The notes beneath the pieces were generated by a model. It had not been told where the DNA came from, ran no database searches, and was given only the letters and a program-made list of their open reading frames with translations. Of a stretch of DNA of 64,000 nucleotides, positions 1 through 10,208 are shown piece after piece. This DNA is from Polytrichum commune (lineage: Eukaryota > Streptophyta > Polytrichopsida > Polytrichales > Polytrichaceae). The position numbers and the translations under genes are program-made. Position 1 is the stretch's first letter; every line of letters begins with the position of its first letter. The stretch covers positions 34,192,440 through 34,256,439 of the forward strand of contig OX485807.1 in the NCBI GenBank assembly GCA_950295325.1, in the 5' to 3' direction.

Positions 1-7
1 ATCACCA

Positions 8-604
8 TTGGTCATCAATATGGCGAACCAAAGTCCGGTGGTTTCAGTGGAAATTATTAAGGATTGTCGACTTAGCACGGGTGGCGATGAGTACGTTGTT
101 ACCTTTCAAGTGATTAAAATGCATGACAACAAGGATGCATTTCCCATCTTGTTAGTAAGACCTTGGTTAAGAATGGCCAACGCCGTGGTAGATTGGGGAG
201 GACAAAAACCTTCCATCACTTATGGTCCTGATGATAATAGAGTCAAGGTCTCAATAACATCCTTGAGTGGTTGGGTTAGAGAGGAGATTGATCCTATTTC
301 GGATGATGAGGAGAATGGTAAGAGTATTGGAAAGTTTGATGATACATTGGTGGGGGTAGTTCAATTGAACGATGAGAAGGCTAAGATGTATTCAAGTTCA
401 GGTTTTCTAGGTCCTAGCTTTTACAACCAAGAGGATAATGGGGATTTTGCATCTTGGTTGAGACAATATCCGGAGTCCATTAGCGATGTTATGATGATGT
501 CCCATAGTTGTATTCTCCGAGATGATATGTCTAGTTCGCAGAGGGAGTATTATTTGTCTTTAGAGCCATGTGAGGTTCTCACGGAGGAAGAATGGGTACA
601 ATGA
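8..604 (+). pseudogene. Ty3/gypsy-like polyprotein fragment, copy 1
   Basis: This open frame lacks a natural start because it is cut by the window edge. Residues about 1-95 resemble the C-terminal half of a retroelement aspartic protease, with the hydrophobic stretch FPILLVRPWLRMANAVVDW, followed by an acidic linker and a conserved tail ending LTEEEW. The same order of blocks recurs in the next frame (644-1909), so this is the end of an upstream repeat of the same module. Two TGA stops and a TAG follow, after which the same reading frame resumes, so the two were probably one polyprotein. No reverse transcriptase or integrase is visible. The element is inferred to be inactive. Confidence 0.6.
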
Positions 605-643
605 TGACTCACTCCATAGATAGGTGATGTTGAAGTTAGTGAT

Positions 644-1909
644 GTGAGTTTGGTACATGTAGATGAGACTCAACAGGAGAGGGCTATCTTGGAGGCTTCT
701 AAGTTAGAGGAACCTTTACATTTTAGGAGAGGGAAGGCCCCATTAGAGGTAGGAGTACAGGGTCAAGAGGAGTATTCTTCGGATGAGGCTCCTAATCTTT
801 CCGAATTGGATAAGGTAGCTAGAGTAGCTAGAAGGGCCACTAGAGAGTTGGAGAGGGAGAATGTAATTCTTCATGATAGAGAGAGGCCTAATGTCATTCA
901 TGATTTGGAAGATAGTGAGATGGGAGAATTGGAAGGACCGGAAATTCCTTTGGATGAGTTTGATGGTGTTGGCAATGCCAAAGTGAAGAAGTCGAGTCGC
1001 TACGATTTATGGGCCGATCTTAGCTCACTTAAGGCCTATATTACCTTCGGACAATTGTTGGAGATTTCACCCGTAGTTAGGAAGACTCTCAAGGAAGGAA
1101 TGTCAGTGACTAGGAGAACTAGGAAGGTTAAGCCTAGGATGGTGGCTATAGTTCAAATGCAAGGAGGAATACGAGATATCAAACCAATTGAAATTGAGGT
1201 TTTGGTGGTCGACAAGATGATTCTTAATGTGCTAGTGGATGGAGGTAGCGGACTAAACATCTTGCCGGAGCATACCATGAAGAGGTTGGGACTTAGTCTT
1301 ACGGGTTCATCACCTTTCATCATCAATATGACGAATCAAAGTCCGGCCGTGCCTTTGGGGATGATTAAGGATTGTAGGATTAGCACTGGAGGGGAAAAAT
1401 ATGTGGTCACCTTTCATATCATCAAAATGCATTCTAATAAGGATGCATTTCTCATCTTGTTAGATAGGCCATTGTTGAGAATGGCGGATGCCATAGTGGA
1501 TTGGGTAGGAGTCAAGCCATCCATTACTTATGGTCCGGAGGACAATAGGGTCAAAGTTCCCATAGGGTCGCTAGGTGGTTGGATTAGACAAGAGATTGTT
1601 TCATCTTCGGAAGATGAACGTGATGCCAAGGAGGATGGCAATAATGATGAGGCATTGATAGGAGTAGTTCATTCGGGTGGTCTAGGTCATAGTTTCTATA
1701 ATTATGGGGATGATAGGGAGTATGCCCAATGGTTGAGAGATTATCAGGAGTTCGAATTCGATGTTATGACCACGTCCCATCATGCATGTTTGAGGGATGA
1801 CATTGTTAGTTCAAGGAACGAGAAATATTCCTTGTTAGAACCATATGAGGTGCTCACCGAGGAAGAGTGGATTTTAGGGGAATTAACACTTTGGGTTGAT
1901 AGTATGTAA
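644..1909 (+). pseudogene. Ty3/gypsy-like gag-pol fragment with aspartic protease, copy 2
   Basis: The frame encodes 421 residues. Residues 1-130 are charged and gag-like. Residues about 170-320 form a retropepsin-like aspartic protease: the active-site loop reads VLVDGGSGLNIL, the DGGS form seen in plant retroelements, and the flap and C-terminal strands end in LLDRPLLRMADAIVDW. The tail ends LTEEEW, as in copy 1. The first codon used is an in-frame Met only if GTG/TTG is excluded; the frame is actually continuous with copy 1 apart from stop codons, so a separate start is doubtful. The protease would process a gag-pol polyprotein. No RT, RNase H or integrase follows, so the element is degraded. 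Confidence 0.65.
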
Positions 1910-2149
1910 GAGAGTGACGTAAGTTTAGTACATGTAGATAGGACTCAAGATTATGATGCTATCATAGAAATGGAGAAGTTGGAGGAGCCTTTACACTTCG
2001 AGACGACATCAACGGAAATTATGGTTGGACAAGATTTCAGGGGTTATCTTCATGTACCAATGGATTGGTATGAACCCGAAAATGAGCAAGTTTGTATACC
2101 CGAGGGAGATTGGTATTATGTAAATGTTCCAATTCAAATCGGACATTGA
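1910..2149 (+). pseudogene. third partial module of the same polyprotein
   Basis: Directly after the TAA that ends copy 2, the same frame continues as SDVSLVHVDRTQ then LEEPLHF, matching the start of copy 2 (SLVHVDETQ then LEEPLHF). It diverges after about 35 residues and ends at TGA. This shows that the module unit begins at SLVHVD and that at least three unit starts or ends lie in this polyprotein. No function beyond relic retroelement is inferred. Confidence 0.5.
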
Positions 2150-2476
2150 AAGCTAGCGTGGGCATCTCGCGATCCACATAAATGTTGGGGTGAAATGTGA
2201 AGACTATGGATGAAAGACGGAATTAGAGTTTAATTGGGTTACCAACAATGTGACATCGAGACGTCCAAGGATGAAGAAGACGACCAATGTGTTACTAGTT
2301 CCGAGAAAATGTTGCCTAGACATCGATCTAGTTTGCAATGGACACTCTTAAGGATGCAATGAGTTCGCATCTTGTCGGAGGTCAATCATGGAAGAGGGTT
2401 AACCGAATTCGAGTTTGAAGACAACTTACCTTTGAAGCAAGAAATTTGGGATCTATCCCCCGATAGTCGCCAATAA
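2150..2476. other. non-coding tail of the retroelement
   Basis: No open frame of note. It lies between the last polyprotein remnant and the LTR-like start and is probably decayed coding or 3' untranslated sequence of the element. Confidence 0.3.
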
Positions 2477-3640
2477 TGTGAGCCCAAAATGGTGCTCACA
2501 TGTGTTCTTAACTCTTCGAAACCATTAGAAGTTATGTTTTCATGTTTTATGATTATTCACAAAAATATAAAAAGAGTGAAGTTTGAAGGAAGTTATGTTT
2601 AAGCATTAGGCTTGTGTGGAGTGGATTGATTAGAAGATTAGTAGTGTGAGGAAGCTCCTTAGTTGGGAACGTAGTAGATAAAGAACCAAGGGTAGTTCCT
2701 TGAGTTAAAAGTTTGAATTAGGATCTAGGTTGTTCGTTTGAGGGACAAAGGCTTAGAAGATAAGATGAGAGCCTACAAAGTAGGGGAGGATTACGAAGGC
2801 TTATCTTGAGGGTGCTCACCTACTCCCTCTCAACTTACTATATAAGCCCTCATTCTTCCCTCTCTCTTCCTCTTTCTTTCATGCTCCTTGACACCTCACG
2901 TGTTATAAGTGTGGGTATGTAGGAAGCAAGATAGGAGCACATGTGTATGCATGGTTTTAGGGTGAAGAGCTAAGACTAGTTAGCCTTGAGGTGGCTTGAC
3001 TTCTTGTTAGGAGTAGCTTGGGTTGGAAGAATTTAGAGTGTGACTTATAGTCTTCAAATTGTAGTACTTGGATTCATGATATCCATACTTATAATTATTT
3101 AGACTTACAAGGTTATGTTTGTGAAACATTGGAGCATTTAGTTTTGTTGGACTAACAAAGTTACATTATTGAAGTAGGTGAGCTTGTGTGTGTGTGGAGT
3201 AAGAGAGAGGCACGTAGGTATGCGAAGTTATAAGGTGAAGAGTCAAGATCAATTAGTCTTGAAGATTAGCCTTACATTATTAGATGTGGTTTAGACTCAA
3301 GGCATTCATGAACAAGTGCCTAGCTCTAGCATCTAGATTTTTAGTAGTGGAATTATAGTATTTGGATTTATAGTATTCACTCTTATAGTTCTTAGACTTA
3401 TGATGTTTAGACTTAAAGTGTTGGGATCATTAGGTAGGAAGGGGTGTGTGTAACTTTTGAATGTATTGGTGATTGACCATTGAGGTAAGTATTTTTAAAC
3501 ACTCGCACTCTTTTGGTTGAAATAAATCAAGTGCACAATCAATGGAGAGGGTGGAGGACCCCCTAATGAAAGATGGTGAGACAAAGGAGGCTAGGACAAC
3601 GGGTGCAAGGGGGTAATTACGTGTTAGTCCAAAATTCCGC
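2477..3640 (+). repeat. LTR-like region with TATA box
   Basis: It starts TGTGAGCCCAAAATGGTGC, an LTR-like TG end with a self-complementary start. A related start, TGTGAGCCCAATATCGTGCC, occurs on the minus strand at 14509, followed by similar downstream blocks (CTTAA, CATTA, AAAAAGAGTGA). A TATA box is at 2839-2846. Inside is a degenerate duplication, about 2930-3130 against 3215-3425. The right boundary was not found, and the end given is approximate. Position right after the polyprotein fits a 3' LTR. Confidence 0.4.
2839..2846 (+). promoter_or_regulatory. TATA box of the LTR-like region
   Basis: TATATAAG followed 30-40 bases later by a pyrimidine-rich stretch, a usual arrangement for an LTR promoter. 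Activity is not shown. Confidence 0.35.
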
Positions 3641-4300
3641 ACTCGGACTAGGACGAAATCAAGGGTGAGGATTGCGGACTGGCAGAATGTGATTTCAGAT
3701 TATGTTTTGATGAGGATTTATTATGAGAATACTGAGGACGAGATGCGCAATTTTCGAGACGACGTTGTCGAATGCTGCCGAATTAATAAACCCACGTGTA
3801 ATTGCCATTTGTTAGCACGAAACAAGATAAATGTGCCAATATCAGCATTGTCCGATAATTTGTATGCTCTAGGTTCTATTTTTCCGGGTTGCCTGGCGAC
3901 CAACGGGCCCAATGGGCAGCCCGAGGATAAAAAAAAACTCCTCCTTCCATCTTCTTTCCTTTCTGCGGCAAATTATTGTCCAGGCTGCCCGAAGACCATC
4001 GGACCGGGAGGGGCAGCCCGTGAAATAAATGTAATTTTAACCTTTCCCCCATTTTTGATTTTTTACCTACTTCTTTGTTCGTTATTGTGAACTTTACCTT
4101 CACAACTCTTGAATGGTTTAACATCGTTTGGAAGTGCATTCTTACTTTAGTTATTTTTCAATCAAAGTTACCTTGCAAGGGTTAATCAAGTTTGTAAGTG
4201 CATTCTTCTCCCCTTCCATTGCTAGTGATTTTTTTGATGCATGCATGTCTACATGAAGTATTGGGCCCACACCCTGGCCACCGCCGCTTGAAGCTGCTCC
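3641..4300. other. unassigned stretch left of the CACTA element
   Basis: Contains short open frames only. GC-rich GGGCAGCCCG-type segments at about 3905-3925 and 3990-4020 look like a degenerate inverted repeat. The left end of the CACTA element should lie near or inside this stretch, but no CACTA terminus was found. Confidence 0.3.
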
Positions 4301-4369
4301 TGGCACGCCACTGCACGCATGCACGGTCCAAGGATTCTGTTGAATGCTCGAATCTAGGGTTTTGGGTTT

Positions 4370-4545
4370 TTATGACTATATGTAGTCATCCTTGCACAAT
4401 GACGGTGACTACTTGTAGTCATACTTCTTGCACACTGCGAATGAGTAATATTAGTCAAAGAGCAACGGTGTCGTGTGGACACATTTTTTTGGGCCCCATG
4501 TTCATGACTTTTTGTAGTCATATATGCTTCATTCAGCACCAACAC
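4370..4545. repeat. left subterminal TAGTCAT motif cluster
   Basis: TGTAGTCAT occurs in direct orientation at about 4380, 4413 and 4514, with GTGACTAC-type inverse relatives between. Similar motifs recur at 7470 and at 9960-10190. In CACTA elements, subterminal repeats bind the element's own protein; that role here is inferred. Confidence 0.45.
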
Positions 4546-4585
4546 TCCTCACAAATGCCCTTGACAATTTCACAGAAGGTTGGAA

Positions 4586-4790
4586 ATGGATCCGGAATCA
4601 CAACAGACTTTGTTGCAGTTGCAACTGTGGGACATGGAGGAAAAGGAGGCAGATAGGCGACATCTCACAAGTTATGCATGCTCATGCAAGAAATGCATGG
4701 GAGCAAAAATGTAGTCACAGAAACCATCCGTAAACATCTTCGACAATACCAACGGGACCCGGAATTCAAGAAATCAATCTTGGTATGTCG
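4586..4790 (+). pseudogene. CACTA transposase N-terminal CxxC module
   Basis: An ATG at 4586 opens a frame with a glutamine-rich start and then YACSCKKCMGAK, a C-x-C-x2-C cluster. One base further along, the next frame continues NVVTETIRKHLRQYQRDPEF, so a single-base frameshift lies at about 4711. The two halves together match the N-terminal block that precedes Transposase_21 in many plant CACTA proteins, as I recall that family. It would help in DNA binding. It is broken by the frameshift and lies 270 bases before the SET block. Confidence 0.45.
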
Positions 4791-5053
4791 GGTGGACATC
4801 AATTATTGTATTTTTGTCTTTTGATAAAGTCGTGTGTTCGCAGAATGGTACTGAATAGCTTACGATGTTGCCCCCAAACATGTAGGAAACGAGGAGACCC
4901 TATGTGCAGGCCGCAACAACTGCTGCCCTGCACTCTCTAATGTTTAGTAATCCACCATTCCCCCCAAAAAGCAAATTTGGTTCACATGGGGACCAACAAA
5001 TGCTGATGCAGACTTTTGGCCCGGATAGATTCCATGGACAGTGGGACCCATGA

Positions 5054-5475
5054 CCAGTTCCGAAGCTCACTCCGTTTACATATTGGAATAGGAAGTGGGA
5101 GGTCAAAGTATCAACACATGCATTCATGGGATGGGGTCTATTTGCATTGGAAGTGGCAAAGGTTGGGGATGAATTATTGTCATTTGTGGGGCAATGGTTT
5201 TCTAAAACGGAGTTCAAAAGCATGTGTAATGCAAACCCACAATTCATAAAATATGCACTATGGCTGAAGAAAAATATTTATCAAGATGGGAATGTCTTGA
5301 ATAGAAACATTGCTGGATACATTAATAATTCTATTGGGAGGGAAGAGGAGGCTAATGTGCAGTGGGACTATGTGTCATTGTTGGCACTGTGGAACCCCAA
5401 AGTTTGGAGATATGCCATGACCGTGGCAACAAGACGGAAGGAGACGAGTTATTCACGTATTACCCATTGAATTGA
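5054..5475 (+). pseudogene. SET domain embedded in the CACTA element
   Basis: The frame open from 5054 reads KVSTHAFMGWGLFALEVAKV then GDELLSFVGQW, the N-terminal SET motif (GxG-type SAM loop as GWG, then a glycine-rich strand). About 60 residues on comes NIAGYINNSIG, in the place of the canonical NHS motif of the SAM and catalytic pocket. Near the end, one base is missing at about 5429; in the shifted frame KTEGDELFTYYPLN follows, which matches the GxELxxDY C-terminal SET motif. SET proteins transfer methyl groups from SAM to lysines. Cysteines of a post-SET domain are absent. The degenerate NHS motif and frameshift make activity doubtful. The domain call rests on three motifs in the right order and spacing. 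Confidence 0.6.
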
Positions 5476-5590
5476 ATGCCAATGGTGCTTAACATTGTGG
5501 CACGGAGGCATTGCTTCATCTCATATAATTTAGTGAGAGGGTAGCACATACAGACTGTTCGTGTGGGAAACCCAGATGAAAACCACGTTT

Positions 5591-5860
5591 GTAGTCATTG
5601 CTTTGGACTTTATGACTGCAATTACAAAATGTAGGCATTGTTTTGGACTTCATGACTGCAATTACAAAATGTAGGCATTGTTTTGGACTTCATGACTGCA
5701 ATTACAAAATGTAGGCATTGTTTTGGACTTCATGACTGCAATTACAAAATGTAGTCATTGTTAAGGACTTCATGACTGTAATTACAAAATGTAGTCATTG
5801 TTAAGGACTTCATGACTGCAATCACAAAATATGGTCATTGTTTTGGACTCCATGACTGTG
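5591..5860 (+). repeat. 40-bp tandem repeat, about 6.75 copies
   Basis: The unit contains GTAGTCATTG or GTAGGCATTG, TTTTGGACTT and CATGACTGCAATTACAAAAT. Copies are very similar, suggesting recent expansion. It lies between the SET block and the transposase and carries the same TAGTCAT motif as the element's flanks. Confidence 0.85.
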
Positions 5861-5888
5861 GAGGTGATCATATATACTAACATAAACC

Positions 5889-6903
5889 GTGCAATGTGGA
5901 TTTGTCTTGTCATGCTTGAAGTCTGAAAGTGTGTCCGAATGCGAAGAAGAATGCGAAGACGATGTTCGTCGCAGGCGGTCGAGGGAGGATCCACAGTGTA
6001 CTGGAAGCGAAGACGAAGATTTTGAAGTGTTGAGAATGATAACAGAGTGTCTTGTGAGGTATAACAACAACAACTCTACGGGATGTAATGTTGGATTCGA
6101 CGATGACGTAGATGCCCATGTCGTAGATACGGATGAGTGTGGGGAGGAAGACCTTGCGAACGTACTGCATGAATCGAATATTCCTTTGTACGAGGGTGCT
6201 CGGACAACACGTCTAGTGGTAGTGTTGCTTCTATTGAATTGTTTCACGGTTTTTGGAGTTTCGAATGCATGTGCAGATGAGATTTTAAAGCTAGTCAGCG
6301 AACTTCTTCCAGCCGGAAATAATCTACCAAAGTCGCACTACGAAGGGAAGAAGTTATTGAGATTGTTGGGCCTTTCGTATGACTATCCATGCTTGCAGAA
6401 ACGGATGTTGTCTCTTCCGCAAACAATTGGCAGATGCATTGAACTGTCCAAAATGCGGACAAATGCGGTACACATCGGAGAACAACAAAAGGCCTGCAAA
6501 GGTCCTAAGGCACTTTCCATTGATACCCCACTTGAAGCGCATGTTTCGTTGTGCCCGCCTTGGACATTTGAACAAATGGCACATAACAAAAAAAGGTTTG
6601 CAAGGGAATATTGAGTGCGTTCCGGACTCGAAAGCATGGAAACACATAGATGCTATGTATCCTGAGTTTGCATCCTCCGATAGAAATATACGACTAGGAA
6701 TGGCCCTAGATGGTGTGAACCCATTCTCCAACCAGTCATTGAGCCACCCTACTTGGCCGGTTGTGCTTTTGAATTACAACTTGCCGCCGTGGTTGATCAC
6801 CAAGCGATTTTTCCTTATGTTGGTGCTCATAATTCCTGGAAAAGAGAGTGTGACATCAGAAAACATAGATGTGTATTTGGCGCCCCTTATTGAGGAGTTG
6901 TAG
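5889..6903 (+). pseudogene. CACTA transposase, Transposase_21 (Tnp2) N-terminal half
   Basis: After an acidic start, the frame reads IPLYEGARTTRL, then VSELLPAGNNLPKSHYEGKK, a signature of plant Tnp2 proteins. At about 6378 the frame shifts by one: the next frame, from 6379, continues MTIHACRNGCCLFRKQLADA with CPKCGQMRY (a zinc-knuckle-like pair), then FPLIPHLKRMFRCARLGHLN, KAWKHIDAMYPEFA and RNIRLGMALDGVNPFSNQS, the strongly conserved core with the first catalytic Asp region (ALDGVNPF). A TAG stops it at 6901-6903. The enzyme would cut and rejoin the element's ends. It is a pseudogene because of the frameshift and stops. Confidence 0.8.
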
Positions 6904-7445
6904 GAGTTGTAGGGTGGTATCCATGCGGTTGATGTTTCTGATGAAAATTAAAACTGCGATTTCATCCTTAAGGCCATTTTGATGTGGTGCATTCATGATT
7001 CCCCGCATATGGTCTTGTCTCTGGATAGGTGACAAAGGGATATAGAGGATGCACGGAATGCGGTCCCAATGTTTCCACACGCCAATCTGCAGTGCTTGGG
7101 AAAAATCTATATTTGGGACATCGGAGGTACTTGAGCCGAAGTCACCCATATCGACGCATGCGGGCGTCTTTTGATAGCAGAGAAGAAAGGCGAGCACCAC
7201 CCTGCCCTTTAACCAGGTGGGACATAATGCGGCATGCCCATGCAAGGGAGAGGTGGTTGAATGCCTCAAAGGACAACAAACCAGGAGGAGACAATGATCC
7301 AGTGTACCAAACAATAGTGAAGAGGTTATCAGCCTTGTACAGTCTCCCGTATTGGCAGGTCAGTGTGTGGCACTCCATGCACCAGTCATGCAGTGCATTG
7401 AAGCAACTAACATTTGTAATTAGTGGACGTGTTTGTGATGATTAA
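6904..7445 (+). pseudogene. Transposase_21, middle part, with stops
   Basis: Directly after the stop at 6903, the same type of protein continues with further stops: GGIHAVDVSDEN, then an LSLDR block, then from about 7029 KGYRGCTECGPNVSTRQSA, LGKNLYLGHRRYLSRSHPYR and NDPVYQTIVKRLSALYSLPYW. These are conserved in CACTA transposases, including the HRR(Y/F)L block. The segment that normally holds the DxxH-type catalytic motif after LPYW reads WHSMHQS and is degenerate. The region up to the next block, about 200 bases, has no good match. Confidence 0.7.
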
Positions 7446-7645
7446 ATGTATGTATGATGACTGTAAGTAGTCATCATCTTTAAAATTATGCCCAAACAAA
7501 CATATACAATGTGTGGAATTGAAAAGTGATGACTAATCTACCGAGGTGTTGGGAATGGTGGCAGTATCTTTTGGTTTGGCATGTTCTGGATCCCATGCAT
7601 TGCGAAAAAAACTTGTGCGAGAATATCATGAAGACAATCTGAGGC

Positions 7646-8464
7646 TTGAAAGATACACTGAAAGTGCGATTGGATATGAAGGAAGCAAACATAAGGCCGG
7701 AGCTTCATCCAGTGGACGATGGTGGGAATGGCATGACGGTCTTGCCAGCTACTCCGTACGTGCTGTCCAAGTCAGAGAAGATAGTCTTCCTAAAGATTAT
7801 TCGCGAGCTCAAGACTCCGAGCAATTACGCTGGGCAATTGTCAAAGAAAATCACAGTGGATGGGCAGTTGCGGGGTCTCAAATCGCATGACTACCACATT
7901 TTGATGCAACAAATTCTTCCTTTATGTTTGCGAACACTATTACCTAAGGAAGTTCGAGTGGCAATCATACGAATGAGCAGGGTCTTTGCACGCATTTGCG
8001 CAAAGTCTCTAGATCCGTCAACAATGACAGACCTAATGGAGGAAACTGCGACGACCATGTGCATGTTGGAGAAAGTTTTCCCACCGTCATTCTTTGATGT
8101 GATGTCTCATTTGCCAATTCACTTAGTGCAACAGTTGATCATTTGTGGGCCAGTCCACACACGATGGATGTACCCTGTGGAACGGTATTTGAAGACATTG
8201 AAGGGTTACGTATGCCAACGCGCACAGCCTGAGGGCTCCATGGCAAGAGGCTGTATGGAGGAGGCGATTGGATATTGCACAGAGTACATGCAAAATTGTA
8301 GTGTGACAGCTCGTCGTGTATGGGACGACACTGAAGAGCCTAGTATGAATGAAGAACTTTTAGAAGGCAAAGGGAGACGACGTGTATTGACAGCATACTT
8401 GCAACACTGGATTCATGAGTTTGTCATAAACAACGCCGAAATACTAGAAGACTACAGGGAGTAA
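7646..8464 (+). pseudogene. DUF4218 part of CACTA transposase
   Basis: An open frame of 272 residues with RLDMKEANIRPELHP, FLKIIRELKTPSNYAGQLSK, GLKSHDYHILMQQILPLCLR, FPPSFFDVMSHLPIHLVQQL and WMYPVERYLKTLKGYV in order. This is the C-terminal DUF4218 region of plant Tnp2-type transposases and the longest intact piece of the element. The first Met is internal to the family and is not a real start. It is followed after 40 bases by a 44-bp repeat array and then by DUF4216, where homologues would continue or splice. Confidence 0.85.
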
Positions 8465-8505
8465 GCACACGAACTCCTTTTACGTTTCATAGCAACAACA
8501 TCGAA

Positions 8506-8728
8506 GAGAAACACTGTGTGTAGTCGCATATTTGGAGAAGATGACAAGAGAGAAACATTGTGTGTAGTCGCATATTTGGAGACGATGACTAGAGAGAAAC
8601 ACTGTGTGTAGTCGCATATTTGGAGAAGATGACTAGAGAGAAACACTGTGTGTAGTTGCATATTTGGAGAAGATGACTAGAGAGAAATTCACTGTGTGTA
8701 GTTGCATATTTGGAGAAGATGACTAGCT
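8506..8728 (+). repeat. 44-bp tandem repeat, about 5 copies
   Basis: The unit holds GAGAAACACTGTGTGTAGTC and GCATATTTGGAGAAGATGAC. Starts are at 8506, 8550, 8594, 8638 and 8682. TGTAGTCGCAT resembles the TAGTCAT motif of the rest of the element. The array separates the DUF4218 and DUF4216 blocks. Confidence 0.85.
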
Positions 8729-8756
8729 ATGTTTTGCAAGATGTAGTGAGAATGTA

Positions 8757-9599
8757 ATGAGAGGAAGAGAGGTGGGAACTGTGCGACTAAGCAAAGGTAA
8801 TCTGGGACACTGCAGGAGGTACGGAAATGATATGAGGAGAAGAGAGCAGGCCAGACGTGCAGAGTGCGGAAGCGGTACTCGACATTTAATGCTAATGGAA
8901 TGGCTCCCTAGTGTAGTGGACGATGACATCGCGAGGGGGGATGTTGTATCGGATGATGTGCGAGCACTCTTACTGCCACCCTCTAGAGATGCAAAAGGGT
9001 ACAGGTCGATGTATGCGTATGGAAATCATATAAGAGTACGTGGAGCTGAAGCGGATTTGTCTACTTGTGACAGTGGTGTCGCCGCCACGTTTTTGCAGTC
9101 ATGTCGCTCTAGCAGTAGCGACAAGAACATGAGGACAACTAATCTGGAATATGTTAGGTGGGTGGAGGAGATAATAAGCGTGGACTATGGTAAATTTGAG
9201 GTTGTTGTGTTGTATTGCACATGGGCACGAGCAAATAGGAGTGGTGCCCGCGCCACAATGAAGAGCGATGAATATGGTTTCACACTCTTCAAATTTGATC
9301 GCTTGATTCCTTATTCAGCATATTCATTTGCATTTCCCCTTCATGTGTAACAAGTTTTTTTTGTGGATGATGGGGGGAATGATGGATGGAAAATTGTTTT
9401 GCGGAGAGAGCCACGAAGTTGTAGAGTCCCTTCAAAGGTGGATGGAGGACCAGATTTGCAGGCATTGCAAATAGGTAGAAGCACGGAACACCACGGCCTT
9501 GGGGACCTCTTCAGTGACATTGACCGTGCACATGACACCCATGTGTTGGCGGGATTAGAGATTCTAACTCCGGAGGATGTTATATTAGCATCGCATTGA
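8757..9599 (+). pseudogene. DUF4216 part of the CACTA protein
   Basis: The frame 8757-9350 contains YAYGNHIRVRGAEA, STCDSGVAATF, WVEEIISVDYGKFEVVVLYC and DEYGFTLFKF, in the order known for DUF4216 proteins that follow DUF4218 in CACTA elements. After a TAA at 9348-9350 a shifted frame continues FVDDGGNDGWKIVLRREPRS, the usual end of the domain, and runs on to 9599. So at least one stop or frameshift splits it. The biochemical role of DUF4216 is not known to me. Confidence 0.7.
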
Positions 9600-10200
9600 A
9601 GGTCGTGCATGAGGATCCACATTGTGAAGACAATGTTGGCGAACACTAGGAAGGGAGGTCGCATGGCAAAGACAAATGCTATGTGCATGTATCGATCTAT
9701 ATGTACTATATAGACTATGTATGTGCATTTTTTTCAAATAATAAATAAAGTATGATGTTGTGTAAAATTAATAGGACGTGTGAGCAATGCAAATGAATTA
9801 AATTATGCTTATACTACAATGAATGCACCTAAAAGTAACGTAAATGTCCTTGGCAATAGACAATTTGGTCAACCACATAATACCGGGGACTCCCTACACG
9901 TACAAGCGTGAAAGAAATGTAAATGCATCCCAACAAGCACTCTCTATTGGGATCTGGAAACCATAGTCATATGGGTATCAATTTTAGTCACATGGACCGT
10001 TATGAAAATGTAAAATATGGGGACAAAATGTTCCCAACACGTTCTCTGCAGAGTTCCCGGCAAAACTTGTCCAATCTCAATAAAACCTTAGTCATATGAT
10101 GACTAACGTGTGTTCAGTCATCACTTTGGTTCAATATGACTTCCCTGCAACCAATAGTCATATCCGGTCATATGGCCCTAGTCAATTTTTCGTGCTCTCC
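9600..10200. repeat. right subterminal region of the CACTA element
   Basis: AT-rich, no gene. From about 9960 the motifs TAGTCATATG, AGTCATATGATGACT and TAGTCATATCCGGTCATATG repeat in both orientations up to the terminus. They parallel the motifs at 4370-4545. Confidence 0.5.
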
Positions 10201-10208
10201 TTGTAGTG
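10201..10208 (-). repeat. CACTA right terminal inverted repeat
   Basis: TTGTAGTG here is CACTACAA on the minus strand, the diagnostic end of the superfamily. The three bases after it are CTG; the left partner for a 3-bp target duplication was not found. Confidence 0.55.

Larger units (their letters stand above)
4300..10208 (+). mobile_element. decayed CACTA (En/Spm-like) transposon
   Basis: The element carries, all on plus, a CxxC-type N-terminal transposase module, a SET domain, Transposase_21, DUF4218 and DUF4216, an arrangement typical of CACTA elements except for the SET domain. The right end TTGTAGTG (10201-10208) is the inverse of the canonical CACTACAA. Both flanks are rich in TAGTCAT-type motifs, as expected for subterminal binding sites. 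The left end is not seen; 4300 is an estimate from where these motifs start. Frameshifts and stops in every coding block show that it cannot make an intact transposase. Confidence 0.7.

Noticed and set aside
3665-4090. 141-residue plus frame
   Set aside because: No domain, ends in a hydrophobic low-complexity tail, overlapped by equally long antisense frames.
4309-4316. CACTGCAC as the left end of the CACTA element
   Set aside because: Lacks the diagnostic CACTA and its preceding three bases do not match the CTG after the right end.
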